A stretch of DNA of 44,544 nt from Legionella yabuuchiae (GCF_900640115.1 NZ_CAAAIW010000026.1:1-44544); one strand, 5' to 3'; positions 16,890 to 26,123 are shown, counted from the first letter of the stretch. Made by a program: numbers and translations. The notes: a model not told the origin generated them from the letters alone.

Positions 16890-16921
16890 GGTACTTAATG
16901 GCGATTAAGTCAGCAAGTACC
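16890..16921. repeat. Nested inverted repeats upstream of bphP
   Basis: An inner repeat ACTTAAT-GGCG-ATTAAGT (16893-16910) and an outer repeat GGTACTT (16890-16896) with AAGTACC (16915-16921) overlap. On the minus strand the inner repeat fills the 17-bp space between a possible -35 TTGCTG and a weak -10 TACCTA. This is a good operator candidate. Confidence 0.5.
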
Positions 16922-17000
16922 CTATGAAGCACCATTTACGCGAGTAGGATGGGGTAACATCATACGTTAAGAATAGCATGAATAGAATTGTATGCGTACT

Positions 17001-17264
17001 CTACTTAGCGCGTTGCCGTCGCTTTTCTTTAGGGTCAATGAGTAAGGGCCGATAGATTTCAATCCGATCGCCGGGCTTTACTGTCGTGTCTGGCGCTACT
17101 TTCTTTGCAAAAATGCCAAGGGAAAGCTGCGCCACTTCCGGGTAGTTTTTCTTTATTCCGGATTGCTCCAGCACATCCGCGACAGTACTTCCTGGATTAA
17201 CGGTGAGCTTTAGATGCACTAATGGCTTATCCCTAGGCGCATAAATAACTTCAACCGTTACCAT
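17001..17264 (-). CDS. rnfH: RnfH family ubiquitin-like protein
   Basis: This 87-residue beta-grasp protein of the UPF0125/RnfH family has VTVEVIYAPRDKPLVHLKL and VKPGDRIEIYRPLLIDPKE, the usual ending. I start it at the ATG at 17264, which has GAGG 8 nt upstream and matches family starts; an upstream ATG (17294) would add ten residues inside ratA. It overlaps ratA by 14 nt, the common ratA-rnfH pair (RatAB). The biochemical role is not settled. Confidence 0.9.
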   Translation of the reverse strand: MVTVEVIYAPRDKPLVHLKLTVNPGSTVADVLEQSGIKKNYPEVAQLSLGIFAKKVAPDTTVKPGDRIEIYRPLLIDPKEKRRQRAK

Positions 17265-17685
17265 GCAACGCCTCAGCTCGCTCACAAAATGCATCGACCA
17301 TTTTAAAGGTCACTTGTTCAAACACAGGACCAAGTAACATTGAAAACATGCGGCCGGCAAAATCAAATTCCAAATCGAACGAGATATGACATCCGTCCTT
17401 CGTCTCATCAAATCGCCAAAATCCTTCAAGGTGACTAAATGGACCATCGACAAGCCGTATCTCGATCATTTTGTTCGTTTGCAAACGATTACGCGTAGTA
17501 AATGATTTGCTCATTCCAGCAGCAGAAATGACCAAAGTCGCCTGAACTTCATCTTCGTCACGGTGATGAACAATGCTTTTTGAAAAATAAGGCAAAAATT
17601 CATCATACTTTTCAACATCGTTCACTAGATTATACATCTGCTCGCAGGTATAAGGTACCGTGCGTGATTGTTTTACAATAGTCAT
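17251..17685 (-). CDS. ratA: RatA-like START/coenzyme Q-binding protein
   Basis: This 144-residue SRPBCC-fold protein has the N-terminal VPYTCEQMYNLVNDVEKY and FLPYFSKSIV typical of RatA/Coq10, and the hydrophobic-cavity ending MLLGPVFEQVTFKMVDAF. Family members are linked either to ubiquinone handling or, in E. coli, to ribosome subunit association. Its start overlaps the upstream esterase stop by 4 nt (ATGA). smpB, a frequent divergent neighbour, is not present here. Confidence 0.9.
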   Translation of the reverse strand: MTIVKQSRTVPYTCEQMYNLVNDVEKYDEFLPYFSKSIVHHRDEDEVQATLVISAAGMSKSFTTRNRLQTNKMIEIRLVDGPFSHLEGFWRFDETKDGCHISFDLEFDFAGRMFSMLLGPVFEQVTFKMVDAFCERAEALHGNG

Positions 17686-18356
17686 TGCTCCCCTCCTGCC
17701 TGAGTAGGTAGCTCTGAAATGCGCTCATTTAGCCAGCGGGTTAAATCAATTAATTCTGGATAACAAACCGAGTGTCCCATCGAATAAGAACGAGAAAATA
17801 GAGACTCTAATCTCTGTGACCTTAACCACTCCATCGTCTCTTCCGATAGTGCTGGGTTGACTAAGTCGTCCTGCTGACCATATCCTAGAAAAATAGGAAG
17901 GTTTAAGGGTTGATTCACTGTGCATTCCTCGTGCAGCGGCAGCCAGGTGGATAAGCCAATGATGCCTGCTAGAGCTTCTTTGTATCGTAAGCCTGTAAAC
18001 AAAGCCATGGAGCCACCTTGTGAAAATCCAGCCAAAAAAATCTGCTTGGTAGAAAATCCAGCCTCCAGTTGCTGGGATATAACGGTCTGTATAGCTTCTT
18101 CAGACGCGATAATTCCTGTGCGATCGACCTTATCTCTAAAACTAAAACTATAGATATCATACCAGGCGCGCATCGGCATATGATTATTTGCCGTTACCTC
18201 CCGGATAGGTGCATCTATAAAAACATGGCGAACAGGTCGGTCTAAATTCAATTCTTGAGCCAGACCCTTCATATCCTGAGCATCCGCACCTAACCCATGC
18301 ATCCAAATAATGCAAGCTTGCCCAGCGCCTTGTGGTTCGTTGATAAAAAAATTCAA
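17682..18356 (-). CDS. Carboxylesterase / acyl-protein thioesterase-like hydrolase
   Basis: This 224-residue alpha/beta hydrolase of the phospholipase/carboxylesterase group has an oxyanion-hole motif in WMHGLGADAQDM (18-29), the nucleophile S112 in GFSQGGSMAL, and a C-terminal His in YSMGHSVCYPE. There is no signal peptide, so it is cytosolic. Substrate is unknown. It is first in a three-gene overlapping run with ratA and rnfH. Confidence 0.88.
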   Translation of the reverse strand: MNFFINEPQGAGQACIIWMHGLGADAQDMKGLAQELNLDRPVRHVFIDAPIREVTANNHMPMRAWYDIYSFSFRDKVDRTGIIASEEAIQTVISQQLEAGFSTKQIFLAGFSQGGSMALFTGLRYKEALAGIIGLSTWLPLHEECTVNQPLNLPIFLGYGQQDDLVNPALSEETMEWLRSQRLESLFSRSYSMGHSVCYPELIDLTRWLNERISELPTQAGGEQ

Positions 18357-18849
18357 CTCACGTCTCCGAAGAAAAAGGCAAATTATCGCTAATGTGGTTA
18401 CTCATGGCAAGCTGCATGCATCGACCACGGCTATCCCACCATAAATTTATGTGCACTTATAAGCATAGTTGACTCTTTCTAACTCAAAACTCGTCGTTGC
18501 GAGCCATGACGAAGCAATCCAGTTCGATGTTTTTAATGCACATCGGCCTGGATTGCTTCACTTCGTTCGCAAAGACGTCATTTTGATGGGACAGCCCTGG
18601 TCGACTCAAATTAGGTGTAATTTAAAGTTGGGGTGTGTAATCCTGCTACCTTTTGATTTAATTCCCATTTACAAGCAAACGGCTACGAAGAGCGCGTTAA
18701 GAACTGCGCTCATAATTAACTCAACCTCTACCTGGACCCATTTGTTCAGGCCATCTGTGGTTGCTCGTACGAAAGTCCGCTCCATTGAGGAATTGATTCA
18801 TGTTTTGATGTAGTATATTGATCTTCTATTAATAACATTGAAGCTATCC
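18357..18849. other. 493-bp gap without a clear gene
   Basis: Apart from the inverted repeat at 18493-18580 there is no convincing gene. On the minus strand about 18793-18680 reads a short peptide (MERTFVRATTDGLNKWV and on to AVLNALFVAVCL) with a stop after 38 codons; it has no ribosome site and may be a decayed remnant. An open plus-strand frame at 18469-18813 runs through the repeat and is not supported. Confidence 0.6.
18493..18580. repeat. REP/MITE-like inverted repeat (TGCGAG...GAAGCAATCC type)
   Basis: The left arm has GTTGCGAGCCATGACGAAGC followed by AATCCAG; the right arm is CTGGATTGCTTC followed by ACTTCGTTCGCAAAGACG, its imperfect reverse complement, around a 25-nt centre. This sequence type is a widespread intergenic repeat in several bacterial groups. 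Confidence 0.8.
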
Positions 18850-18990
18850 ATGAAGATTTTAAAACACTTACTGGGTTTATTTAAACCATTGATAAGTCTA
18901 ATTATCCTGGTGTGCTTAATAACGGCTTGTGGCCAAAAGGGGGCGTTATATTTACCTGAACCTCCACAGACGGAATCAAAATCATTATGA
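18850..18990 (+). CDS. lptM: LptM-like small lipoprotein
   Basis: This is a 46-residue lipoprotein with a hydrophobic signal (PLISLIILVCLITA) and a lipobox ending at C27, followed by GQKGALYLPEPP, the conserved LptM/YifL core. LptM helps the LptD/E lipopolysaccharide translocon mature. The stop overlaps the dapF start as ATGA, the same yifL-dapF order as in E. coli. Confidence 0.9.
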   Translation: MKILKHLLGLFKPLISLIILVCLITACGQKGALYLPEPPQTESKSL

Positions 18991-19826
18991 ATTTACAATT
19001 CACCAAAATGCATGGCTTAGGAAATGATTTTATAGTCATTGATGGTATTAATCAGTCCGTGAACTTACATCATGAGCAAATACGATTACTCAGCCGTCGT
19101 GACACAGGAATCGGATTTGATCAATGTTTGATTGTGGAAAAGAGCACAAACCCTGAGGTTGATTTTTTTTACCGTATTTATAATGCCGATGGCCAAGAAG
19201 TTGGTCAATGCGGAAATGGAGCCCGCTGCTTAGCTCGATTTATAGCGCATTATGATTTAAGCAACCAAACTCGCCTTAATGTCGAGACACGAACAACCCG
19301 CATGATCTTATACCTAAATCCCGATAAAACCGTGACGGTGAATATGGGGCAACCAAAGCTTCATCCCGAAGCTATTCCTTTAATGGTCGAAAAAGAACAA
19401 GCATTGTATCAATTAAAATTAAATGCATCGAATCAATATGATTTTCATGCGATTAATGTTGGAAATCCTCACGCTGTCATTTTAGTTGACCATGTGGAAA
19501 AAGCTCCGGTGAAAGAGGCTGGTTCTCTGCTTAGTCAGCATCCGATTTTTCCAGAACAAGCCAACATTGGGTTTATGGAAATTAAAAATAAGCACCACAT
19601 TAAACTAAGGGTGTATGAGCGCGGCTGCGGTGAAACCCAAGCGTGCGGCAGTGGAGCGGTGGCTGCCGCTGCAGTAGGACGACTATTTCATGGCTTAGGG
19701 GCTCAAATACAAGTTGATTTACCGGGGGGGTCTCTCATAATTTGCTGGGAAAGCAAAGAGGATGATCTATTCTTAACGGGCCCTGCCGTATTTGTGTATG
19801 AAGGTCGATTGATGACAAACTTGTAA
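18987..19826 (+). CDS. dapF: Diaminopimelate epimerase
   Basis: This 279-residue enzyme interconverts LL- and meso-diaminopimelate for lysine and peptidoglycan. Both active-site cysteines are present, in GQCGNGARCLARF and in TQACGSGAVAAAAV, along with the N-terminal TKMHGLGNDFIVID and the motif GNPHAVILVD. Translation is coupled to lptM by a 4-nt overlap; trkA follows after 10 bp. Confidence 0.97.
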   Translation: MNLQFTKMHGLGNDFIVIDGINQSVNLHHEQIRLLSRRDTGIGFDQCLIVEKSTNPEVDFFYRIYNADGQEVGQCGNGARCLARFIAHYDLSNQTRLNVETRTTRMILYLNPDKTVTVNMGQPKLHPEAIPLMVEKEQALYQLKLNASNQYDFHAINVGNPHAVILVDHVEKAPVKEAGSLLSQHPIFPEQANIGFMEIKNKHHIKLRVYERGCGETQACGSGAVAAAAVGRLFHGLGAQIQVDLPGGSLIICWESKEDDLFLTGPAVFVYEGRLMTNL

Positions 19827-19836
19827 CGGATAAACT

Positions 19837-21210
19837 ATGCGTATTGTAATACTGGGAGCCGGTCAGGTTGGTGGAACCTTAGCACGCAACCTAGCTCATG
19901 AAGACAATGATATTACCTTAGTCGACATCGACAGTGCGCGTTTGCGCGACATTCAGCATCGTCTTGATATTAAAACCGTGCAAGGCTGTGCCTCGCATCC
20001 TAATGTGCTTATAGAAGCCGGGATTGAGCAAGCGGATATGCTTATCGCTGTGACCAACAGCGACGAAATCAATATGATGGGGTGTCAAATTGCTTACAGT
20101 CTATTTCGTACCCCAAATAAAATTGCGCGGATTCGCTCTCGACATTATTATCAATATCCTGATTTATTCAGTAATGAACACATTCCTGTTGATGTTTGTA
20201 TCAGTCCTGAACAATTGGTAACCGAACACATCGTAAAGCTCATCGACTATCCAGGAGCCTCTAATATTCTCGATTTTTCTGATGGGCGAGTTCTTCTCGT
20301 AACCATTAAGCCGCGATCCGACGGGATGATGATTGGAAAAACCATCAAAGAACTGGATCATCATTTAAGTGCGATTGAAGCAGGTGTTGTCGCTGTGTTT
20401 CGCGATAATGTCGCGTTACCCATGGACGAAGATTGCGTCATTGAGCGAGGCGATGATGTCCTCTTTATTGCCTCACCACAAGCCATCCAGCAAGTATTAA
20501 TCGCATTAGGACGATATACACACCCTAATCGAAGATTAATCATTGCTGGCGGTGGTCATATTGGCAGTAAATTGGCTCAAACGCTTGAACTGCACTATCG
20601 AATTAAAGTGATAGAACACAATTTTGAACGCGCCAATTACCTGGCTTCACAACTGCATAAATCAACCGTTTTGCAGGGTGATATTGCTGATCGTGATTTG
20701 TTGGTCAATGAAAATATTGAGTTCACGGATGTTTTTTGTGCCGTGACCAACGATGATGAGGCGAATATTATGTCTTGTTTACAAGCGAAACGGCTGGGTA
20801 CGCGTCATGTTATGGCGCTGGTTAATCGCGGTACTTATGTAGATTTAATTACGGATAGCAATATTGATCATGCGATTTCACCGCAGCGAATTACCATTGG
20901 CAGCATTATTACGAAATTACGGCGTGGAAACATGGTTAAAGTTCATCGCTTACATGATGAAGCTGAAGCCATCGAGCTGATCATTCACGGGGATGAAACC
21001 ACGTCAAAAGTTATTGGCCGCAACTTAGATCAAATTGATTTACCACCCACTTGTCTCATTGCAGCGATTGTGCGAGAAGAAACCGTTTTCATCGCTCGCA
21101 ATGAAATCACGTTGCAACCTGAAGATCACGTCATTTTACTCTTGCACAAACGACGCTACGTACGACAAGTTGAGTCTTTGTTTCAAGTAAACTTAAGTTT
21201 CTTAGACTAA
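19837..21210 (+). CDS. trkA: Trk system potassium uptake protein TrkA
   Basis: This 457-residue cytosolic regulator of TrkH has two Rossmann NAD-binding RCK domains, GAGQVGGTLARNL at the N-terminus and GGGHIGSKLAQTLE at about residue 233, each followed by a TrkA-C domain (DVCISPEQLVTEHI; HAISPQRITIGSII). Length is normal. It is 9 bp before trkH, forming a complete potassium-uptake pair. Confidence 0.96.
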   Translation: MRIVILGAGQVGGTLARNLAHEDNDITLVDIDSARLRDIQHRLDIKTVQGCASHPNVLIEAGIEQADMLIAVTNSDEINMMGCQIAYSLFRTPNKIARIRSRHYYQYPDLFSNEHIPVDVCISPEQLVTEHIVKLIDYPGASNILDFSDGRVLLVTIKPRSDGMMIGKTIKELDHHLSAIEAGVVAVFRDNVALPMDEDCVIERGDDVLFIASPQAIQQVLIALGRYTHPNRRLIIAGGGHIGSKLAQTLELHYRIKVIEHNFERANYLASQLHKSTVLQGDIADRDLLVNENIEFTDVFCAVTNDDEANIMSCLQAKRLGTRHVMALVNRGTYVDLITDSNIDHAISPQRITIGSIITKLRRGNMVKVHRLHDEAEAIELIIHGDETTSKVIGRNLDQIDLPPTCLIAAIVREETVFIARNEITLQPEDHVILLLHKRRYVRQVESLFQVNLSFLD

Positions 21211-21219
21211 GGTTTTGTG

Positions 21220-22674
21220 ATGCAAATAAAAACCATCCTGCGATTGATAGGCTTATTATTAATGATATTCAGCCTGAGCATGCTGACTCCATTAATTTTT
21301 AATCTCATTTTTCACGAGGATTTTTGGTGGCCTTTTATTGCTGCTTTTTTCTGTACCTTGGGCACTGGAGGCTTATTGTGGGCTTGCTTTAAACATCATC
21401 GCAACGAATTAAAAACTCGTGATGGTTTTCTCATTGTCGTTTTGTTTTGGTTTGTGTTGTGCTTATTCGCATCGTTGCCCTTTGTGTTTGCAATCGATAC
21501 AGAAACCCATAGCCTGACGGATGCGGTGTTTGAATCCGTTTCCGGGTTTACAACCACAGGCGCCACAATTATTCGTCACATCGACGATTTGCCCCATGCA
21601 GTGTTGTATTATCGGCAGCAACTGCAATTTTTAGGTGGAATGGGTATTATCGTCTTAGCCATTGCTATTCTACCCATGCTTCGTGTTGGGGGGATGCAGC
21701 TTTATCGTGCTGAAACACCCGGTCCGATGAAAGAATCAAAGTTAACACCACGAATCACGCAAACTGCCAAAGCCCTATGGTCCATCTATTTTCTCCTCAC
21801 GGTACTGTGTATGCTCTGTTATTGGGCCGCCGGCATGGATTGGTTTGATGCGCTAGGCGAAAGCTTTTCAACCGTTTCAACCGGTGGCTTTTCTCTCCAT
21901 GATCAAAGTTTTGCTTATTATCACAGCAACACCATTGAACTCATTGCTTCGTTTTTTATGATGTTAGGCGCCACAAATTTTGCATTGCATTTTTTAGCCA
22001 TTAAAAACCGTAGCATCACTCATTATTGGCAAGATGAAGAATTTCGGTTTTATATCAAAGTATTATTTTTAGCCACTTGTGTGGTGACTGTAGGTCTCAT
22101 TAGTTATGGGTATTTTGAAGCGAACCATCATGCCTTTATCAAAAGCTTATTTAACATTATCTCCTTAGCGACCACCACCGGGTTTATCTCCTCCCCTTTT
22201 AGCGCCTGGCCCACGTTTATACCCGTAATGATTTTGATCTTAGCCATTATAGGAGGCTGCGCCGGGTCAACCTGTGGTGGGGTTAAAGTCCTGAGAGCGT
22301 TATTATTATTTAAACAAAGTAAACGAGAAATGGTTCGTTTACTGCACCCAAACGCCATTATTCCAATCAAATTTGGCGAGCATATTCTTGATGAGCCGGT
22401 GCTGCAGTCGATGTGGGGATTTATCTCGGTATTTATTGCCCTTTTTCTAGGATTGATGGTGTTGTTTATCGCATTTGGCAATGATTTTGTGACGTCCTTT
22501 TCAGCCATTGTTGCTTCATTAGCCAATGCCGGGGCAGGAATTGGGGCAATAAGCGTCACATTTGATCATTTAAACTTACCCAGCAAGTGGTTGTTAATGT
22601 TTGCCATGATCGCAGGCCGTCTGGAAATTTTTTCGCTGCTCATTTTATTTTCTCGACAGTTTTGGCAAAAATAA
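21220..22674 (+). CDS. trkH: Trk system potassium uptake protein TrkH
   Basis: This 484-residue membrane protein is the pore subunit. Filter and pore-loop motifs are visible: SGFTTTGATI, STVSTGGFSLHD, LATTTGF, GGCAGSTCGGVKVLR, and NAGAGIGAI. About ten membrane segments are present. I start it at the ATG at 21220, which has AAGG 8 nt upstream; a GTG three nt earlier is also open. It ends 20 bp from the convergent acyltransferase gene with no clear terminator between. Confidence 0.95.
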   Translation: MQIKTILRLIGLLLMIFSLSMLTPLIFNLIFHEDFWWPFIAAFFCTLGTGGLLWACFKHHRNELKTRDGFLIVVLFWFVLCLFASLPFVFAIDTETHSLTDAVFESVSGFTTTGATIIRHIDDLPHAVLYYRQQLQFLGGMGIIVLAIAILPMLRVGGMQLYRAETPGPMKESKLTPRITQTAKALWSIYFLLTVLCMLCYWAAGMDWFDALGESFSTVSTGGFSLHDQSFAYYHSNTIELIASFFMMLGATNFALHFLAIKNRSITHYWQDEEFRFYIKVLFLATCVVTVGLISYGYFEANHHAFIKSLFNIISLATTTGFISSPFSAWPTFIPVMILILAIIGGCAGSTCGGVKVLRALLLFKQSKREMVRLLHPNAIIPIKFGEHILDEPVLQSMWGFISVFIALFLGLMVLFIAFGNDFVTSFSAIVASLANAGAGIGAISVTFDHLNLPSKWLLMFAMIAGRLEIFSLLILFSRQFWQK

Positions 22675-22694
22675 GATTTAAGAATTTATCCTAT

Positions 22695-23552
22695 TCAATC
22701 CCCTGACTCCTTTAACTTCCAGCGCTTATGAAGCCAAAGCCATTGTTCTGGATGGGCTAAGATAATTTTTTCTAACGCTTTATTATAGGCTCTGGTGTTC
22801 TGATAGATAGACTCTTGCGTGCTGCCATAATCTTGCCAATAAATAGGCTCATGAAACTCTAACACATGGCGCCCTTTACCCAAGCGGTATCCTGCGGCAG
22901 GAATGACAGGGACGCCAGTATGACGAGCGAAACTCGCTAAGCTTCGATACGTCCCTGCTTTTTTACCGAAAAATTCTGCGGCAATGCCATCGCGATTAAC
23001 AAGAGACGCATGCTGATCCAGCACAAATACAACCGCATGATTTTTGTCCAATGCGTCGCAAACTTGTTGCAACGAATTTTTTTTAGGAATCACATTAAGC
23101 CCAGCTTTGTAATAACGGCGAAACAAAATACGCTCTAACCATTTACTACCCAGGGTACGTCGAATAAAATGAAATTGTCCCTGGAATTCTTTAAAATTTA
23201 AAATGCCGCCGATCGGTGCAAATTCCCAGTTCCCAAAATGTCCCGTTAAGATCAAAACCCCTCGGCCTTCATGAGCAACATTGAGTAATCGCTCATAGCC
23301 TCGAACTTCGACTTGCTCTCTTAGAGCATGCTCACTCATAAAGCGTAACTGAATAGTCTCTTTTAAAGATGTGGCTAAGTGCGAGTAAAACGATTTTGCC
23401 AAATGAATTTGTTCAGCCACCGACAAACGATCGCCAAATACTTGCTTGATGTTGGACAAAATGATCTGTTTACGGTAAGGCAAGACATAATAAAAAAATT
23501 TTCCTGCCAAACTAATCGGTAACTTATTGATCTCAGTGTCTTTATTAATCAC
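22695..23552 (-). CDS. HtrB/LpxXL-like lipid A acyltransferase
   Basis: This 285-residue acyltransferase of the lysophospholipid/HtrB family has the catalytic H-x4-E motif in LTGHFGNWEFAP (H105, E110) and the later FVLDQHASLVNRDG block, which fits the family's second motif. It lies at the end of a cluster with an ACP, a dehydratase and two ketosynthases, the same place LpxXL takes in rhizobia. I infer it transfers the product of that cluster onto lipid A; it might instead be an ordinary late acyltransferase. It overlaps the upstream ketosynthase by 8 nt. Confidence 0.85.
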   Translation of the reverse strand: MINKDTEINKLPISLAGKFFYYVLPYRKQIILSNIKQVFGDRLSVAEQIHLAKSFYSHLATSLKETIQLRFMSEHALREQVEVRGYERLLNVAHEGRGVLILTGHFGNWEFAPIGGILNFKEFQGQFHFIRRTLGSKWLERILFRRYYKAGLNVIPKKNSLQQVCDALDKNHAVVFVLDQHASLVNRDGIAAEFFGKKAGTYRSLASFARHTGVPVIPAAGYRLGKGRHVLEFHEPIYWQDYGSTQESIYQNTRAYNKALEKIILAHPEQWLWLHKRWKLKESGD

Positions 23553-24825
23553 AACGCTTTATCACCATGCACGCATTGATGCTGCCAAATCCACGGTTTA
23601 CTACCAACGCATAAGGTTTCGCTTTATCCAGTTCACGATGCGCTGCCGAAAGATTAAGTGCGCTACAAGATTCAGTGGCATTTTCAAAATTAGCAATACC
23701 AGGAATGATCCCAGTAGTTAATGATTTTGTAGCCAGAACACCATCGAGAAGACCGGATGCACAAATGGTATGACCCATGGCCCACTTAAAGGCTGTGATG
23801 GGTACCGAGTTCTCACCAAATACTTGAGCAAGCGCCTGAGCCTCAGTTTCATCGGATTTCACATTGCCATTACCATGCGCCACCACCATGCTAAAGGATT
23901 CAGAATTTAGACCGTGATGCTTAAGCATGTCTGAGATGGATGTCGCCAAATGAACGCCCTGATTTTCAACTGAAAAAAGACCATCCGCTTCAGTGGATGT
24001 TGTGCCCGCAACGACCTCGGCAAAACACTCTGCAGAACGAGCGTTTGCACTGGCTTCGCTTTCTAACACCATAGCCGCCGCTCCTTCTGCTAAAATAGTA
24101 CCATCATGCTGCTCATCAAATGGCTTTAAGTGGCGATGGCTGATAACACCAAGTTTGTTGTAATAAAATAAAGCCTGAGGCTCTGTGCCAATATCATAAG
24201 CCACCACAATCGCACGAGAAATGAGTCCTTGTCGGATGGCATAATACGCTTCCAAAACGGCTTGCAAACCACCCACCGCGTGATTAGTTATATTGTGATT
24301 AGGACCTTTAAATCCATAAGTAATCCCTGTATAGGCTAAAACATTATTGGGCAGTATCCGTAAAAGCCACATAGGATGAACTTCTTCAAACAATTTTTCG
24401 GCAAATGCTTGCATATTTTCGCCGGTTTTAGCAACGAGCGGTAAAAAATCGTATTGCTGATAATATTTGTTTCCAGGAGAGCCGACATAGACGCCTGTCT
24501 GTTCATTAAACTCATCTGGTGTGTGTAGACTTTCGCGATAAGGCAACAGCTGGCTGTGCTCGACCGCTTGCATGGCTGCATTAATTCCCATCACATCTTG
24601 GCGGGAAATGACTTTCATTAATTTTCGATCCGGCAACATTTTGGCTGGCTGAAACCCTTTCAATTCACCACCCAATCGACAAGGCCAAGTTGAAATATCC
24701 CAGTTTTTAATTTCATCAATACCATGTTCGCCAGCAAGAAGAGAAGACCAGGTCTCTTCTGCACTCGCGCCACTTGCAGTCAGTGCGCTATATCCTGTGA
24801 TAAAAACTCGATGTGGCTGACTCAT
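23545..24825 (-). CDS. Beta-ketoacyl synthase homologue lacking the active-site Cys (CLF-like)
   Basis: This 426-residue thiolase-fold protein of the FabF type has the usual layout, including VVAHGNGNVKSDETEAQA (H317) and FKWAMGHTICASG (K347, H352). At the nucleophile elbow, where FabF and the neighbouring KS have TACxSG, it has NHAVGG (181-186), and counting from the preceding KGP/KGY without gaps puts Ala183 at the Cys position. It therefore should not condense by itself. In type II polyketide and aryl-polyene systems such partners (chain-length factors) pair with a Cys-bearing KS and set chain length. It follows that KS by 11 bp. Confidence 0.88.
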   Translation of the reverse strand: MSQPHRVFITGYSALTASGASAEETWSSLLAGEHGIDEIKNWDISTWPCRLGGELKGFQPAKMLPDRKLMKVISRQDVMGINAAMQAVEHSQLLPYRESLHTPDEFNEQTGVYVGSPGNKYYQQYDFLPLVAKTGENMQAFAEKLFEEVHPMWLLRILPNNVLAYTGITYGFKGPNHNITNHAVGGLQAVLEAYYAIRQGLISRAIVVAYDIGTEPQALFYYNKLGVISHRHLKPFDEQHDGTILAEGAAAMVLESEASANARSAECFAEVVAGTTSTEADGLFSVENQGVHLATSISDMLKHHGLNSESFSMVVAHGNGNVKSDETEAQALAQVFGENSVPITAFKWAMGHTICASGLLDGVLATKSLTTGIIPGIANFENATESCSALNLSAAHRELDKAKPYALVVNRGFGSINACMVIKRCD

Positions 24826-24836
24826 GCCCCTACTCC

Positions 24837-26123
24837 TTAAAACTCAGGATGCTTAAATAATAAGCTGCTGTTTGATCCACCAAATCCAAAGGAGTTTGAT
24901 AGAACGACGCCTAATGATTTTTCCCGTGGACCATCCACAATATAGTCCAGATCGCAATCTGGATCCGGCGTGGTTAAATTAGCAGTTTTAGGAACGCGAG
25001 CATGCTGAATCGCTAAAACGGACAAAACGGCTTCTAAGGCGCCGGCTGCGGCAATTAAGTGCCCGGTCTGACTTTTTGTTGAACTCACCGGAATGGTCTT
25101 AGCGTTATCACCAAACACAGCCTTAATGGCATTGGTTTCACTTAGATCGTTCATTTTAGTCGAGGTACCGTGGGCGTTAATATAATCAACATCTTGAGCA
25201 CGAATACCACCATCTGCGATTGCTTGTTGCATGGCTTGAATTGCACCATCGCCATTGGGATGCGAGTCGGTAATGCGGTATGAGCTTAAGGTGTTGCCTT
25301 CCCCTGCCAATTCGGCGTATATATGAGCGCCACGTGCCTTTGCTCTGGACCATTCCTCAAGCACTAGAAAAGCAGCGCCTTCCCCTAAAACAAATCCGTT
25401 TCTCGTGCCGTCAAAAGGACGGCTTGCGGATTCAGGTGTTTCATTATACGTTGATAAGGCACCAAGCAGGCAAAAGCTTGATAATCCAAGCGGATTAATC
25501 ATCGAATCAAACCCACCAGCCAACATATAGTCAGCATCACCACGGCGAATGACCTGCATCGCAAGCCCTAATGCTTGCCCACCAGAGGCGCAAGCAGTAT
25601 GGACTGAGCTTGCATAGCCTTTAATATTAAACTGCTGGATTAATAAAGATAAACCTGCGTTCGACGTGGTCTTCCCAAAGTCAACCAGTTGATAAAACGA
25701 TTGTTCCTGACGATGCAATTCCTGCCAATCGACCTCACCACGTTGTGCGCAGGTTTTTTGAAATCGATTGAGATAGTCGAATTCAGCGGTCATCATTCCG
25801 CTCCCGGTAACCACACCCCAACGCCTAGCGTTGGATTCAGTTGGAAGAATCCCTGCATCATCGAAGGCTTGAACAGCAGCATCTAAGGCAAAATTAGTAA
25901 ACGACATCGCAAATCGCTTATGCTTTCCAAAGCGCGCTAAGGGGGGAGTGTACTGTTTGACTTCTGCTGCAATGTGGGTGGGGAACGCGCTGGCGTCAAA
26001 TTGTTTAATTTCAGCAACACCTGACTTACCGGTCATTAAATTTTGCCAGGTGCTTTGAACATTATGCCCTAACGGGGAAACAACACCTATTCCCGTGATT
26101 GCAACTCGTCGTTTTTTCATCAT
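24837..26123 (-). CDS. Beta-ketoacyl-ACP synthase (FabF/KS-alpha type)
   Basis: This 428-residue condensing enzyme has the complete triad: C178 in HTACASGGQALG, H318 in NAHGTSTKMND, and K350/H355 in STKSQTGHLIAAAGALE. The N-terminus is typical (KKRRVAITGIGVVSPLGHN). I start it at the ATG at 26123, which forms an ATGA overlap with the dehydratase stop; the next codon is also ATG. It matches the position of fabF2XL in rhizobial lipid A clusters and probably dimerises with the downstream Cys-less partner. Confidence 0.92.
   Translation of the reverse strand: MMKKRRVAITGIGVVSPLGHNVQSTWQNLMTGKSGVAEIKQFDASAFPTHIAAEVKQYTPPLARFGKHKRFAMSFTNFALDAAVQAFDDAGILPTESNARRWGVVTGSGMMTAEFDYLNRFQKTCAQRGEVDWQELHRQEQSFYQLVDFGKTTSNAGLSLLIQQFNIKGYASSVHTACASGGQALGLAMQVIRRGDADYMLAGGFDSMINPLGLSSFCLLGALSTYNETPESASRPFDGTRNGFVLGEGAAFLVLEEWSRAKARGAHIYAELAGEGNTLSSYRITDSHPNGDGAIQAMQQAIADGGIRAQDVDYINAHGTSTKMNDLSETNAIKAVFGDNAKTIPVSSTKSQTGHLIAAAGALEAVLSVLAIQHARVPKTANLTTPDPDCDLDYIVDGPREKSLGVVLSNSFGFGGSNSSLLFKHPEF

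Noticed and set aside
18469-18813. Open frame of 114 codons on the plus strand
   Set aside because: It runs through the inverted repeat, has no ribosome site and no recognisable protein features.
22128-22559. 143-codon minus-strand frame opposite trkH
   Set aside because: Antisense to a clear TrkH with intact filter motifs; no start signals.
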